From Paraburkholderia podalyriae (lineage in GTDB: Bacteria; Pseudomonadota; Gammaproteobacteria; Burkholderiales; Burkholderiaceae): a DNA stretch of 64,000 nucleotides. A model generated the notes under the pieces. That model had not been told where the DNA came from. It worked only from the letters and a program-made list of their open reading frames with translations, and ran no database searches. Made by a program: the position numbers and the translations under genes. This document shows, piece after piece, positions 55,967 through 64,000 of the stretch. Position 1 is the first letter of the stretch. Every line of letters begins with the position of its first letter. The stretch lies in assembly GCF_014397785.1 (NCBI RefSeq), contig NZ_VZQQ01000023.1, positions 1 through 64,000 of the forward strand, written 5' to 3'.

Positions 55967-57265
55967 GTGGAACAACTTCCTTTATGGGCGCAGATCGGCG
56001 CCGTCCTTCTGCTGCTCGTCTGCTCCGCCTTCTTTTCCATTTCCGAGACAGCGATGATGGCGCTCAATCGTCATCGCCTCAAACATCTCGCCAGCAAAAA
56101 CACGCTCGGCGCGAAAACGACCCAAGGCCTGCTCGCGAAAACCGATCAGTTGCTGAGCGTGATCCTGATCGGCAACAACCTGTTCAACACGATCATTCCG
56201 GTACTGACCACATCTGTCGCGTTGCATACGTTCGGCCGCAATAGCCTCGTGCTGTCGATAGCGACCGGTATCGTCGCATTCCTCATCATCGTTTTCGCGG
56301 AAATCACGCCAAAGATCGTCGGCGCGACGTTTCCCGAGAAAATCGCGCTACCCGCGAGCCTGCTGATTGCCCCGCTGATGCGCGTCGCAAGACCGTTGAT
56401 CTGGTTCGTCAACCTGTTCGCCACCGGCATCCTGCGCGTGCTGCACATCAATACGAAGGGCGCGCGCGACCAGCGGCTGTCCACCGAGGAACTGCGCACC
56501 ATCGTGCTCGAGTCGGGCAGCTTCATGCCGACCAAACACCGCAGCATCCTGCTGAACCTGTTCGACCTCGAAAACATCTCCGTCGATGACGTGATGATCC
56601 CGCGCCGCCGTATCGAGGCGCTCGACTTCGACGCCCCGTTCGAACAGATCCTGCATCAACTGGAGACCTGCTATCACAACAAGCTGATCGTCTACCAGGG
56701 CGACATCGACCGCGTGCTCGGTGTGCTACACGTGCGCAAGACGCTGTCAGCGCTGCACAACCAGGAGCTTGAACGCGATACCCTGCGCGAGCTGCTCGCC
56801 GAGCCGTACTTCGTGCCGAGCGGCACGCCGGTGTTCCAGCAGCTGCAATACTTTCAGGAGAGCCGGCAGCGGATCGCGCTCGTCGTCAATGAATACGGCG
56901 AACTGCAAGGTCTCGTCACGCCAGAGGACATCATCGAGGAGTTGATCGGCGAATTCACCACGTCGATTCCGCGTGGCGCCAGTTCGCGCGGCGGCTGGAA
57001 CGAGGCGGGCGAATGCATCGTCGCGGGCAGCATGCCGTTGCGCGAGCTGAACCGCTGGCTGCAACTCGCGCTGCCCACCGACGGCCCCAGGACCCTCAAC
57101 GGCCTGATTCTCGAAATCCTCGAAGACATCCCCGACGGCGACGTCTGCGTGCGCATCGGCGACACCAAGCTCGAAGTGATGCGCAGCGACGATCAGGCGA
57201 TCCGCACCGTCAAGCTGTTCAAATCGCCGTCGCGCACGAAGACCGGTAAAGCACGGTCCAGCTGA
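55967..57265 (+). CDS. CNNM/CorC (HlyC)-family membrane protein with CBS pair
   Basis: This 432-residue protein has a DUF21/CNNM membrane domain (about 1-180: LLLVCSAFFSISETAMMALN, VILIGNNLFNTIIPVLTTS, IVFAEITPKIVGATFPEKIALP), a pair of CBS domains (about 200-330: VDDVMIPRRRIEALDFDAP, IALVVNEYGELQGLVTPEDI) and a C-terminal CorC_HlyC domain. Such proteins are linked to magnesium or cobalt export and resistance. The GTG at 55967 gives the usual V/M-EQLPLWAQIGAV start; the frame upstream crosses the tRNA terminator and is not coding. Confidence 0.9.
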   Translation: MEQLPLWAQIGAVLLLLVCSAFFSISETAMMALNRHRLKHLASKNTLGAKTTQGLLAKTDQLLSVILIGNNLFNTIIPVLTTSVALHTFGRNSLVLSIATGIVAFLIIVFAEITPKIVGATFPEKIALPASLLIAPLMRVARPLIWFVNLFATGILRVLHINTKGARDQRLSTEELRTIVLESGSFMPTKHRSILLNLFDLENISVDDVMIPRRRIEALDFDAPFEQILHQLETCYHNKLIVYQGDIDRVLGVLHVRKTLSALHNQELERDTLRELLAEPYFVPSGTPVFQQLQYFQESRQRIALVVNEYGELQGLVTPEDIIEELIGEFTTSIPRGASSRGGWNEAGECIVAGSMPLRELNRWLQLALPTDGPRTLNGLILEILEDIPDGDVCVRIGDTKLEVMRSDDQAIRTVKLFKSPSRTKTGKARSS

Positions 57266-57412
57266 ACCTGTCGCCGGCGCTCGCTGATTCACAGTCAGCA
57301 TCGCACAGGCTCGCGACACGCACCATTAGCCGAATGGCCGAATGGCATTCGGACGCCCGCAACCGGAAGATGAAGCCGTCATGTTCTACAGGCGGCTCAT
57401 CACCGGTCTCTC

Positions 57413-58669
57413 ATGCAAACACCCTTTGCCACCGCCGCGGCATTGCCGCGCCCACCCGCTGTCGACGGCGAAACCAGCGCAACGAGTCTGAACGATCCCG
57501 ACAACGCCCCAGCCGTGCGTCTGTTGACCGACACGTTGCACGAAGCGACGCGGCGCAATGCGTCGGACATCCACATCGAGCCGGCCGAGCATGGTTGGCG
57601 TGTGCGGCTACGTATCGACGGCGTGCTGCATGAAATCCCGCGGCCGCCCGCGCATCTGCGCGACGCGTTCGTCACGCGTGTGAAGGTGCTCGCGCGCATG
57701 GACATCGCCGAGCGACGCGTGCCGCAGGACGGCCGGCTACGCCTCGCGACATCGCCAGGACGGTTCGAGGATTACCGCGTCAATTCGCTGCCGACGCTGT
57801 TCGGCGAAAAGCTCGTGCTACGGCGACTCGACGCGTTGCCCGCCGATCTCTCGCTCGATTCGCTCGGCCTCAATCCGGCACAGCGTGATACCGTCGACGC
57901 CGCGATCCGCGCACCGCACGGCCTGATGCTCGTCACCGGACCGACAGGCAGCGGCAAGACGCTGTCGCTGTACTGCTTCCTGAATCTGCTGAATGGCGAG
58001 GCGCGCAACCTCTGCTCAGTGGAAGACCCGGCCGAGATCCAGCTGGCCGGCATCAACCAGGTCAGCGTGCGCGAAAAAGCCGGACTGACTTTCGCGGTCG
58101 CGCTGCGGGCTTTCCTGCGTCAGGACCCGGACATCATCATGGTCGGCGAAATTCGCGACAACGAAACCGCCGACGTCGCCGTGAAGGCCGCCCAAACCGG
58201 TCATCTCGTGCTGTCCACGCTGCATACGAACGACGCGCCCGCGGCCATCGCGCGGCTCATCGATATCGGTGTCGAGCCGTACAACCTTGCAGCGGCACTG
58301 CGCATAGTGACCGCGCAGCGCCTCGTGCGGCGACTGTGCGTCGCGTGCCGCGCGCCCGCGCCGCATTCAGCGGCTGCGCTCCATGCCGCGGGCTTCGGCG
58401 AACATGCGCTCGACGGCTGGCAACCGTATGCGGCGACCGGCTGCGCGGTTTGCCACGGTATCGGCTATCGGGGGCGCGTCGGCATCCATCAGGTGATGCC
58501 GGTGTCCGATGCGATGCGCGAGCTGATCGTCGCAAGCGCGGGGGCGCACGAGCTGGCACGCCTCGCCCAGACCGAACAGGTCGCTACGTTACGCGACGCG
58601 GCGCTTGCGCGTGTGCGCGACGGCACCACAAGTCTCGCTGAAGCGCTCGCCGCCACGGAGGTCGCATGA
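57413..58669 (+). CDS. pilB: PilB/GspE-type assembly ATPase lacking the N-terminal domain
   Basis: This ATPase drives pilus or pseudopilus polymerisation. The 418-residue protein contains the catalytic part only: SDIHIEPAEHGWRVRLRIDG, the Walker A GPTGSGKT (176-183), the Asp box, IIMVGEIRDNETADVAVKAA (Walker B), a His box and zinc-ribbon cysteines (CVACR and CAVCHGIGYRGR). The MshE-type N-terminal domain of about 150 residues found in most PilB proteins is missing. The pilC start overlaps its stop (ATGA). Confidence 0.92.
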   Translation: MQTPFATAAALPRPPAVDGETSATSLNDPDNAPAVRLLTDTLHEATRRNASDIHIEPAEHGWRVRLRIDGVLHEIPRPPAHLRDAFVTRVKVLARMDIAERRVPQDGRLRLATSPGRFEDYRVNSLPTLFGEKLVLRRLDALPADLSLDSLGLNPAQRDTVDAAIRAPHGLMLVTGPTGSGKTLSLYCFLNLLNGEARNLCSVEDPAEIQLAGINQVSVREKAGLTFAVALRAFLRQDPDIIMVGEIRDNETADVAVKAAQTGHLVLSTLHTNDAPAAIARLIDIGVEPYNLAAALRIVTAQRLVRRLCVACRAPAPHSAAALHAAGFGEHALDGWQPYAATGCAVCHGIGYRGRVGIHQVMPVSDAMRELIVASAGAHELARLAQTEQVATLRDAALARVRDGTTSLAEALAATEVA

Positions 58670-59904
58670 GTACCGCCGCGCTGTCACCGACACAGCCGGT
58701 CGCAGCCGAACTGCGCTTCAAATGGCGCGGCGTCGACGCGGACGGCGTGCGCCGCAGCGGCACGCTGATCGCACCCGACGCGAGCGCCGCGCGCACGATA
58801 CTCAAACGCGACAACCTCTTTATCGTCGAACTCGCAACGCAAGGGCCGGCGCCACTCCCGAAGACCAGCGCTGCCGATGTCACGCTATTCACGCGACAAC
58901 TGTCCAGTCTGCTGCGTGCCGGTTTGCCGCTCGCGCCCGCGCTTGAGCTACTCGCGCAGGCGCCGACGTCGGGCCAGCGGCAAGGCATGCCGCGCATCGT
59001 CGGCACCGTCGCGCGCGACATCACCGCCGGCCTGCGCTTTTCGGCGGCCTTGCAGCGGCACTCGGCGCAGTTCAATGCGCTGTACTGCCAGCTCGTCGAA
59101 GTGGGCGAAGCGGCAGGTGCGCTCGTCACCGTGCTCGCCCGCCTCGCCGACGATCGCGAACGCGCCGCCGCGCAGCGCGCGAAAGTGCGCGCGGCTCTCA
59201 CCTATCCGGTCGCGATCCTGCTGCTCGCGGTCGCGATTACCGCTGCGTTGCTGGTGTGGGTCGTGCCGACGTTCAAGCAGATTTTCGATGGCTTCGGCGC
59301 GAAGCTGCCCGCGCCGACGCAGTTCGTGCTGGCGCTCTCGACGGCCGCCGCGCGCTGGAGTGTGCCGCTGTTCGTACTGATGGTCGCAACGAGTTCGGCC
59401 ATCTCGTTGGTGCTGCGCCGTTCGGCAAGCGCGCGCATCCGCTTCGGGCGCGTGTCGCTCAACCTGCCGGTGGCCGGCCCGCTGCTGCGCACGTTGTGCG
59501 CCGCGCGCTGGAGTCGCGCGCTCGGCACGTTGCTGTCCGCCGGTACACCGCTCGCCGACGCGTTCGATTCGCTCACGCAGGCGACCGGCAATGCATTCTT
59601 CGATCGTGCAACGGCAACCATCGCCATGAGACTGCGCCGCGGTGAACGACTCGCCGCGGCGATGCGCGCGGCCCACTGCTTTCCTCCCGAGGTCGTGCAG
59701 CCCGTTGCGGTCGCCGAGGAATCCGGCGCGCTCGACAGAATGCTGCTCGATGTCGCGTCGCTTGCGGATCGCCAGGTCGACGACAGGATCGGCACGCTAT
59801 CGAGCCTGTGCGAACCGCTCGTGATCGTCGTGCTCGGCACGCTGGTCGGCGGCCTCGTCATCGCGATGTATCTTCCCATTATTCAACTCGGCAACGTGGT
59901 GTAG
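58666..59904 (+). CDS. pilC: Type IV pilus/type II secretion inner-membrane platform protein PilC/GspF
   Basis: This 412-residue protein has two GspF domains. The first begins near VTLFTRQLSSLLRAGLPLAPALELLAQ and has the span VAILLLAVAITAALLVWVVPTFKQIF. The second contains RWSRALGTLLSAGTPLADAF and ends in a span, LVIVVLGTLVGGLVIAMYLP. The signature F-x-x-FG-A-K-LP-x-PT is visible as FDGFGAKLPAPTQFVL. It anchors PilB in the membrane and is coupled to it and to pilD. Confidence 0.95.
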   Translation: MSTAALSPTQPVAAELRFKWRGVDADGVRRSGTLIAPDASAARTILKRDNLFIVELATQGPAPLPKTSAADVTLFTRQLSSLLRAGLPLAPALELLAQAPTSGQRQGMPRIVGTVARDITAGLRFSAALQRHSAQFNALYCQLVEVGEAAGALVTVLARLADDRERAAAQRAKVRAALTYPVAILLLAVAITAALLVWVVPTFKQIFDGFGAKLPAPTQFVLALSTAAARWSVPLFVLMVATSSAISLVLRRSASARIRFGRVSLNLPVAGPLLRTLCAARWSRALGTLLSAGTPLADAFDSLTQATGNAFFDRATATIAMRLRRGERLAAAMRAAHCFPPEVVQPVAVAEESGALDRMLLDVASLADRQVDDRIGTLSSLCEPLVIVVLGTLVGGLVIAMYLPIIQLGNVV

Positions 59905-59931
59905 CATCGCAGCCGAATCCACTCCATCACC

Positions 59932-60873
59932 ATGCAGGCTCCTCCTCCGCTCGTGTCACAAACTTCTTCCAGCCTGCTCGCGGGCTTACTGCCGGGCCGC
60001 TTTGCCAGCGATATCGGCGTCGCGTTCGCGAGCCTGCCCGCCGGCGTGCAGGTCGCGTTCGCGATCGCGCTCGGCCTCGTGATTGGCAGCTTCCTGAACG
60101 TGGTCGTGCATCGGTTACCGATCATGCTCGAGCGCGCGTGGCTCGCCGAAATCAACGAGGCCACCGACGAGCCGCAGCCCGACGACGGACTGCCCGCGCG
60201 CTACAACCTGTGGGTGCCCCGTAGTGCGTGCCCGCATTGCGGCCACGTGTTGAGCGCCTGGGAAAACTTGCCGGTGCTGAGCTATCTGCTGTTGCGCGGC
60301 CGTTGTTCCGCGTGCGGCACGCACATCAGCGCGCGCTATCCGCTGCTCGAAATTGCGAGCGCCGCTTTCGCGGCAGGCGCACTGACAGCGTTCGGCCCGA
60401 CGCTGATGGCACTCGCCGCCTTCGGCCTGTGTGCGACGTTGCTCGCGATGAGCGCGATCGACATCGACACGCATCTATTGCCCGATTCCTTGACGCTGCC
60501 GCTGTTGTGGGCCGGCCTGATCGTCAATTTCAACGGCATGTTCACGAATCTGCACGACGCGGTGCTCGGGGCCATCTTCGGATATCTGGTGTTGTGGGCC
60601 GTACATTGGGTCTTCAGGCTCGTGCGCGGCTTCGAAGGCATGGGCTATGGCGACTTCAAGCTGCTCGCCGCGCTCGGCGCGTGGCTCGGCTGGCCCGCAC
60701 TGCCGCAGATCGTGCTGATCGCCGCGGTGGCCGGTGCCGTGATCGGCCTCGCGGCGACGTGGCGCGGCCGTATGCGCTTCGAGGAGCCGCTGCCGTTCGG
60801 GCCGTTTCTCGCTGCTGGCGGTGCGCTCACGCTATTTGTCGGCACGCCGCTTTACCTGGCTCTCGGAGGCTGA
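59932..60873 (+). CDS. pilD: Prepilin peptidase/N-methyltransferase PilD
   Basis: PilD cleaves and N-methylates type IV prepilins in the inner membrane. The 313-residue protein has GSFLNVVVHRLPIMLERAW, the zinc-type cytoplasmic loop with cysteines 100, 103, 125 and 128 (CPHC and CSAC), the first catalytic aspartate in SAIDIDTHLLPD (D177/D179) and the second in GMGYGDFKLLAALGAW, plus about eight membrane spans. It follows pilC by 27 bases and precedes coaE by three. Confidence 0.96.
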   Translation: MQAPPPLVSQTSSSLLAGLLPGRFASDIGVAFASLPAGVQVAFAIALGLVIGSFLNVVVHRLPIMLERAWLAEINEATDEPQPDDGLPARYNLWVPRSACPHCGHVLSAWENLPVLSYLLLRGRCSACGTHISARYPLLEIASAAFAAGALTAFGPTLMALAAFGLCATLLAMSAIDIDTHLLPDSLTLPLLWAGLIVNFNGMFTNLHDAVLGAIFGYLVLWAVHWVFRLVRGFEGMGYGDFKLLAALGAWLGWPALPQIVLIAAVAGAVIGLAATWRGRMRFEEPLPFGPFLAAGGALTLFVGTPLYLALGG

Positions 60874-60876
60874 ACC

Positions 60877-61491
60877 ATGTTCGTTGTCGGACTCACAGGT
60901 GGCATCGGTAGTGGCAAATCGACGGTGGCCAATCTGTTCGCCGTGCGCGGCGTACCGCTCGTCGACACGGACGTGATCGCGCATCGCATCACCGCGCCGC
61001 ATGGCCTGGCGATGCCGCACATTGCCGCCGAATTCGGCGCGGAGTTCGTCGCCGCCGATGGCTCGCTCGATCGCGCGCGCATGCGCACGCTCGTGTTCAG
61101 CGACGAGACCGCGCGCAAGCGTCTCGAAGCCATCACGCATCCGTTGATTCGCGCGGAAACCGAGCGCGAAGAGCGCGAAGCGCAAGGGCCCTATGTGATC
61201 GTCGTGGTGCCGTTGCTGGTCGAGTCCGGGACATGGAAGAACCGGGTGAATCGCGTGCTCACCGTCGATTGCGCCGTCGACACGCAGATCGCGCGTGTGA
61301 TGAGCCGCAACGGCTTCAGCCGTGAGCAGGTGCTCGCGATCATCGCGCGCCAGGTCAAGCGCGAAGCGCGCCTCGCCGCCGCCGACGACGTGATCGTCAA
61401 TGACAATGCGCCGCTCGAGGAACTCGAGGCGCAGGTGGACGCTCACCATCAAGCGTATCTGTCGCTTGCGAAGGGCGACGCCGAGTTATAG
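60877..61491 (+). CDS. coaE: Dephospho-CoA kinase
   Basis: CoaE adds the 3'-phosphate in the last step of coenzyme A synthesis. The 204-residue protein starts MFVVGLTGGIGSGKSTVANL with the P-loop at 8-16, then VDTDVIAHRI, ITHPLIRAETE, VVVPLLVESGTWKNRVNRVL and SRNGFSREQVLAIIARQ. The pilBCD-coaE-zapD-yacG order is well known in proteobacteria. Confidence 0.96.
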   Translation: MFVVGLTGGIGSGKSTVANLFAVRGVPLVDTDVIAHRITAPHGLAMPHIAAEFGAEFVAADGSLDRARMRTLVFSDETARKRLEAITHPLIRAETEREEREAQGPYVIVVVPLLVESGTWKNRVNRVLTVDCAVDTQIARVMSRNGFSREQVLAIIARQVKREARLAAADDVIVNDNAPLEELEAQVDAHHQAYLSLAKGDAEL

Positions 61492-61717
61492 CGCGCGCCG
61501 GGCACAGGTCGGCCATTTCGCCGCGGGCATGAAGCGCATACGACGCCCTGTGAAGGAGAACTTTGCGCGCACGCGAGAGCCGAAGCGCTCAGGAACACCG
61601 TGAACTCACGAAAAAAGTTGCAAAAGCGCGCAGAAAAAGTGCGTGATTGCTTGGGTAGTCCCGCGGCATTAGAATGTTTTGCATTCCTGTCACCGACCAC
61701 GCCCGAGGCGAGCCCGC

Positions 61718-62473
61718 TTGATCCTTTACGAGTACCCCTTCAATGAGCGAATCCGGACGCTGTTGCGGCTCGAAGATCTGTTCGAGCGTTTCACGTTCTT
61801 TCTGACTCAGGAAGACGCGAGGGAACATCACGTCGCACTGACAACGCTATTCGAAATCTCCGAAGTGGCGGGTCGCGCGGATCTGAAGTCGGATCTGATG
61901 AAAGAGCTCGAGCGGCAACGGCAAACGCTCGCGCCGTTTCGGGGCAATCCGGGCATCGAGCAGAGCGCGCTCGAAGCGGTGCTCGGCGAAATCGAGCAGA
62001 CCCTCGCGGGTCTCACGCAGATGCAAGGCAAAACCGGCCAGCATCTTGCAGACAACGAGTGGCTCGCGAGCATTCGCAGCCGCGCAATCATCCCCGGTGG
62101 TACCTGCAAATTCGACCTGCCGTCGTATTACGCCTGGCAACAGTTGCATCCCGATCAGCGTCGCCAGGACATCGCCAAGTGGGTGACACCGCTTTTGCCG
62201 CTGCGCGACGCGGCCACGATCGTGCTGCGGCTCGCGCGCGAGTCGGGCCAGGCGTCGAAGGTCATGGCGATGCAAGGCAGCTATCAGCAAATGCTGTCGG
62301 GCCGCTCGTATCAATTGATGCAGGTTCGCATTGCTCCTGAATTGCGCGTGATTCCTGAAGCGAGCGCCAACAAGTACATGCTGTGGGTGCGCTTCACAGT
62401 GCAGGACGGCGATCTGCGGCCACGCGCGGTCGACGTCGACGTGCCGTTCCAGCTTACGCTGTGCAGTTTGTAA
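61718..62473 (+). CDS. zapD: Cell division protein ZapD
   Basis: ZapD bundles FtsZ filaments at the division ring. The 251-residue protein begins M-ILYEYPFNERIRTLLRLED, the family signature, and contains FFLTQEDAREHHVALTTLFE and KFDLPSYYAWQ, with a C-terminal LWVRFTVQDGDLRPRAVDVD. The TTG at 61718, with GAGG nine bases upstream, gives the exact family start. The upstream gap (226 bases after coaE) probably carries its promoter. Confidence 0.94.
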   Translation: MILYEYPFNERIRTLLRLEDLFERFTFFLTQEDAREHHVALTTLFEISEVAGRADLKSDLMKELERQRQTLAPFRGNPGIEQSALEAVLGEIEQTLAGLTQMQGKTGQHLADNEWLASIRSRAIIPGGTCKFDLPSYYAWQQLHPDQRRQDIAKWVTPLLPLRDAATIVLRLARESGQASKVMAMQGSYQQMLSGRSYQLMQVRIAPELRVIPEASANKYMLWVRFTVQDGDLRPRAVDVDVPFQLTLCSL

Positions 62474-62596
62474 CGGATGATCAACTACCGCCGCATCCAG
62501 AAGCGCACGCCGAATTTGACGGAACGCGCCTTTGAAGCGGCGCGAAATAGCCCTATATTCGTTACTTGTTCCGTTCGCGATTGACCGTCCGACCGT

Positions 62597-62800
62597 ATGC
62601 CTACCGTCGTCAAATGTCCTACCTGCGGTAAAGATGTCCGCTGGACCCCTGAGAGCCGCTTCCGTCCTTTCTGCTCCGAGCGCTGCAAGCAGACCGATCT
62701 CGGCGCATGGGCCGCCGAAAAATACCGCATTGGCGGCAACGAACAGGAAGGGTCTTCGTCCGAAGAGGAAACCCCGCGCGGCGACTACAACCCGCACTGA
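62597..62800 (+). CDS. yacG: DNA gyrase inhibitor YacG (zinc ribbon)
   Basis: YacG binds GyrB and blocks gyrase. The 67-residue protein shows VVKCPTCGKDVRW and RFRPFCSERCKQTDLGAWAA, with zinc ligands C7, C10, C26 and C30, then an acidic tail (SSSEEETPRGDYNPH). It follows zapD by 123 bases, the same order as in E. coli. Confidence 0.95.
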   Translation: MPTVVKCPTCGKDVRWTPESRFRPFCSERCKQTDLGAWAAEKYRIGGNEQEGSSSEEETPRGDYNPH

Positions 62801-62887
62801 GCGGGCCGGTAAAAAAGCCACGCGGACCGACGCTGCCGAGACAGCGCCCGCTACCGCCTGGCCTTTTCAACCACTTCGTTCAATCGA

Positions 62888-63322
62888 TCACTTCTTCTCG
62901 GCCGCGAGCCACTCCAGCACCGGGATCGTGGCCGGCAGCAGCGGCGAGACATCCGCAGGCAAGCTCTGCCACGCGAAAGCCTGTCCTTCCCGCCCGTGTG
63001 GTTCGCCCGACCACTGCGTCACCTTGCAAAAGAAGAGGCGCACATAGGCGTGCGGATAATCGTGTTCGAGCGTATGCCACAGATGGCTCACCTCGACCTC
63101 GATTCCCAACTCCTCGTGCAACTCTCGCACAAGCGCGGCCTCGACCGATTCACCCGCTTCGAGCTTGCCGCCCGGAAACTCCCAGTAGCCCTCGTACGGC
63201 TTGCCGGCCGGACGCTGCGCAAGCAGATACCGCCCATCTGGCTGCATCAGCACGCCGACCGCGACTTCGGTGACCGGACGGCCCGCGCCGATTTTGCCGG
63301 CGTTCTCGCGTGTTTCGCTCAT
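62888..63322 (-). CDS. mutT: 8-oxo-dGTP diphosphatase MutT
   Basis: MutT clears oxidised dGTP, preventing A:T to C:G changes. The 144-residue protein shows VAVGVLMQPDGRYLLAQRPAGK, then EGYWEFPGGKLEAGESVEAA with the Nudix box at about 51-73 ending RELHEELGI. It is a stand-alone MutT without the thiamine-synthase-like extension seen in some proteobacteria. Its ATG overlaps the stop of the DUF815 gene by four bases. Confidence 0.93.
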   Translation of the reverse strand: MSETRENAGKIGAGRPVTEVAVGVLMQPDGRYLLAQRPAGKPYEGYWEFPGGKLEAGESVEAALVRELHEELGIEVEVSHLWHTLEHDYPHAYVRLFFCKVTQWSGEPHGREGQAFAWQSLPADVSPLLPATIPVLEWLAAEKK

Positions 63323-64000
63323 GCTGGCGTCTTACGGCCGGACCAGTCGCGCGCGAACTGCCACGCGACCCGCCCCGAGCGCGAGCCGCGTTCGAGCGCC
63401 CACACCAGCGCATCGCCGCGCGCCGATTCGATCTCGGCGTCGTCGCAACCGAAATGGCGCAGCCAGTGCGCGATGATCGTCAGGTAGTCGTCCTGCTTGA
63501 ACGGATAGAAGCTGACCCACAGCCCGAAACGCTCGGACAGCGAGATTTTCTCTTCGACCAGTTCGCCCGGATGAATTTCGCCGTCCGAGGTGTGCTTATA
63601 GGTCTCGTTGTCGCTCATGTACTCGGGCAGCAGATGGCGGCGGTTCGACGTCGCGTAGATCAGCACGTTGTCGGACTGCGCCGCGACCGAGCCATCGAGC
63701 GCGACCTTCAGCGCCTTGTAGCCCGACTCGCCTTCTTCGAACGACAGGTCGTCGCAGAACACGACGAAGCGCTCCGGACGTTTGGCGATCAGATCGACGA
63801 TGTCGCCGAGGTCGTGCAAATCGTCCTTGTCCACTTCGATCAGGCGCAGGCCGTCTTTCGCGTACGCGTTCAGACACGCCTTGATCAGCGACGACTTGCC
63901 GGTACCGCGCGCGCCCGTCAGCAGCACATTGTTGGCCGGCTGAGCGCGCACGAACTGGCGCGTGTTCTGTTCGATCAACCCTTTCTGGCGATCGATGTTC
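63319..64000 (-). CDS. DUF815-family AAA ATPase, cut by the right edge
   Basis: The visible 227 codons read NVLLTGARGTGKSSLIKACL (Walker A), FVVFCDDLSFEEGESGYKALK (Walker B-like), LIYATSNRRHLLPEYMSDNE and SLSERFGLWVSFYPFKQDDYL (arginine-finger region), ending SGRKTPA. This matches the C-terminal two-thirds of DUF815 ATPases, which have no firm function. The frame is open to 64000, so the start lies outside the window. It is coupled to mutT downstream. Confidence 0.92.
   Translation of the reverse strand, partial: NIDRQKGLIEQNTRQFVRAQPANNVLLTGARGTGKSSLIKACLNAYAKDGLRLIEVDKDDLHDLGDIVDLIAKRPERFVVFCDDLSFEEGESGYKALKVALDGSVAAQSDNVLIYATSNRRHLLPEYMSDNETYKHTSDGEIHPGELVEEKISLSERFGLWVSFYPFKQDDYLTIIAHWLRHFGCDDAEIESARGDALVWALERGSRSGRVAWQFARDWSGRKTPA

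Overview
The window is high-GC chromosomal DNA from a Burkholderiales bacterium, most likely Paraburkholderia or Burkholderia. This rests on recognised proteins and gene neighbourhoods (accB-accC-prmA-DUF3426, rplU-rpmA-obgE-proB, pilBCD-coaE-zapD-yacG-mutT, an AraFGH/DgoKA sugar cluster), the near-uniform G/C third codon positions, and a lysine/alanine-repeat histone-H1-like protein. No database search was run. All names come from reading the translated sequence.

Layout. 1-1715: an IS110/IS1111-type insertion sequence (transposase 308-1459 on the minus strand) whose short upstream end is repeated at 110-124, where a second element or gene seems to begin and run off the left edge. To its right lies a C-terminal stub resembling spermidine synthase. 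1819-3060: VOC protein, rsmE and a terminator. 3121-4111: secreted barnase-type RNase with a barstar-type protein. 4300-4474: probable small RNA with a strong terminator. 4534-6828: maeB. 7014-9749: thiL, pgpA, pncC, DUF985 cupin. 9801-10616: pyrF.

10763-21394 is a minus-strand sugar catabolism cluster, read from high to low coordinates: IclR regulator, dgoK, dgoA, SDR, AraF-type binding protein, AraG-type ATPase, AraH-type permease, a second SDR, an SMP-30 lactonase and a mutarotase. Together they would import L-arabinose and/or D-galactose, oxidise it to the aldonate, and split the 2-keto-3-deoxy sugar acid after phosphorylation. The aldonate dehydratase is not in the window. A good promoter with an overlapping palindrome lies upstream of the IclR gene.

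21754-36293 holds housekeeping genes: mtgA, aroE, an RNB exoribonuclease, an esterase, mpl, a nucleotidyltransferase-like protein, a TlpA-type thioredoxin, aroQ, accB, accC, prmA, a DUF3426 protein, tpx, a PfkB kinase and a glycine-zipper lipoprotein. 36406-37181: H1-like gene followed by a hexamer repeat and a terminator. 37616-42830: nrdB and nrdA, with an nrdA promoter carrying two NrdR boxes 31 bp apart and three DnaA-box-like 9-mers at an exact 12-bp period.

42948-64000: ampD, a PP0621-type protein, a CcsA-like protein, ffh, hpt, marC, proS, rppH, a CNP1-like lipoprotein, proB, obgE, rpmA and rplU with their promoter, ispB, tRNA-Pro(CGG), a CorC/HlyC-type protein, pilB, pilC, pilD, coaE, zapD, yacG, mutT and a DUF815 ATPase cut by the right edge. 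I saw no rRNA, CRISPR array or prophage. The least explained parts are the IS110 junction with its structured non-coding end, the small RNA at about 4.4 kb, and the regulatory and hairpin DNA around the nrd genes.
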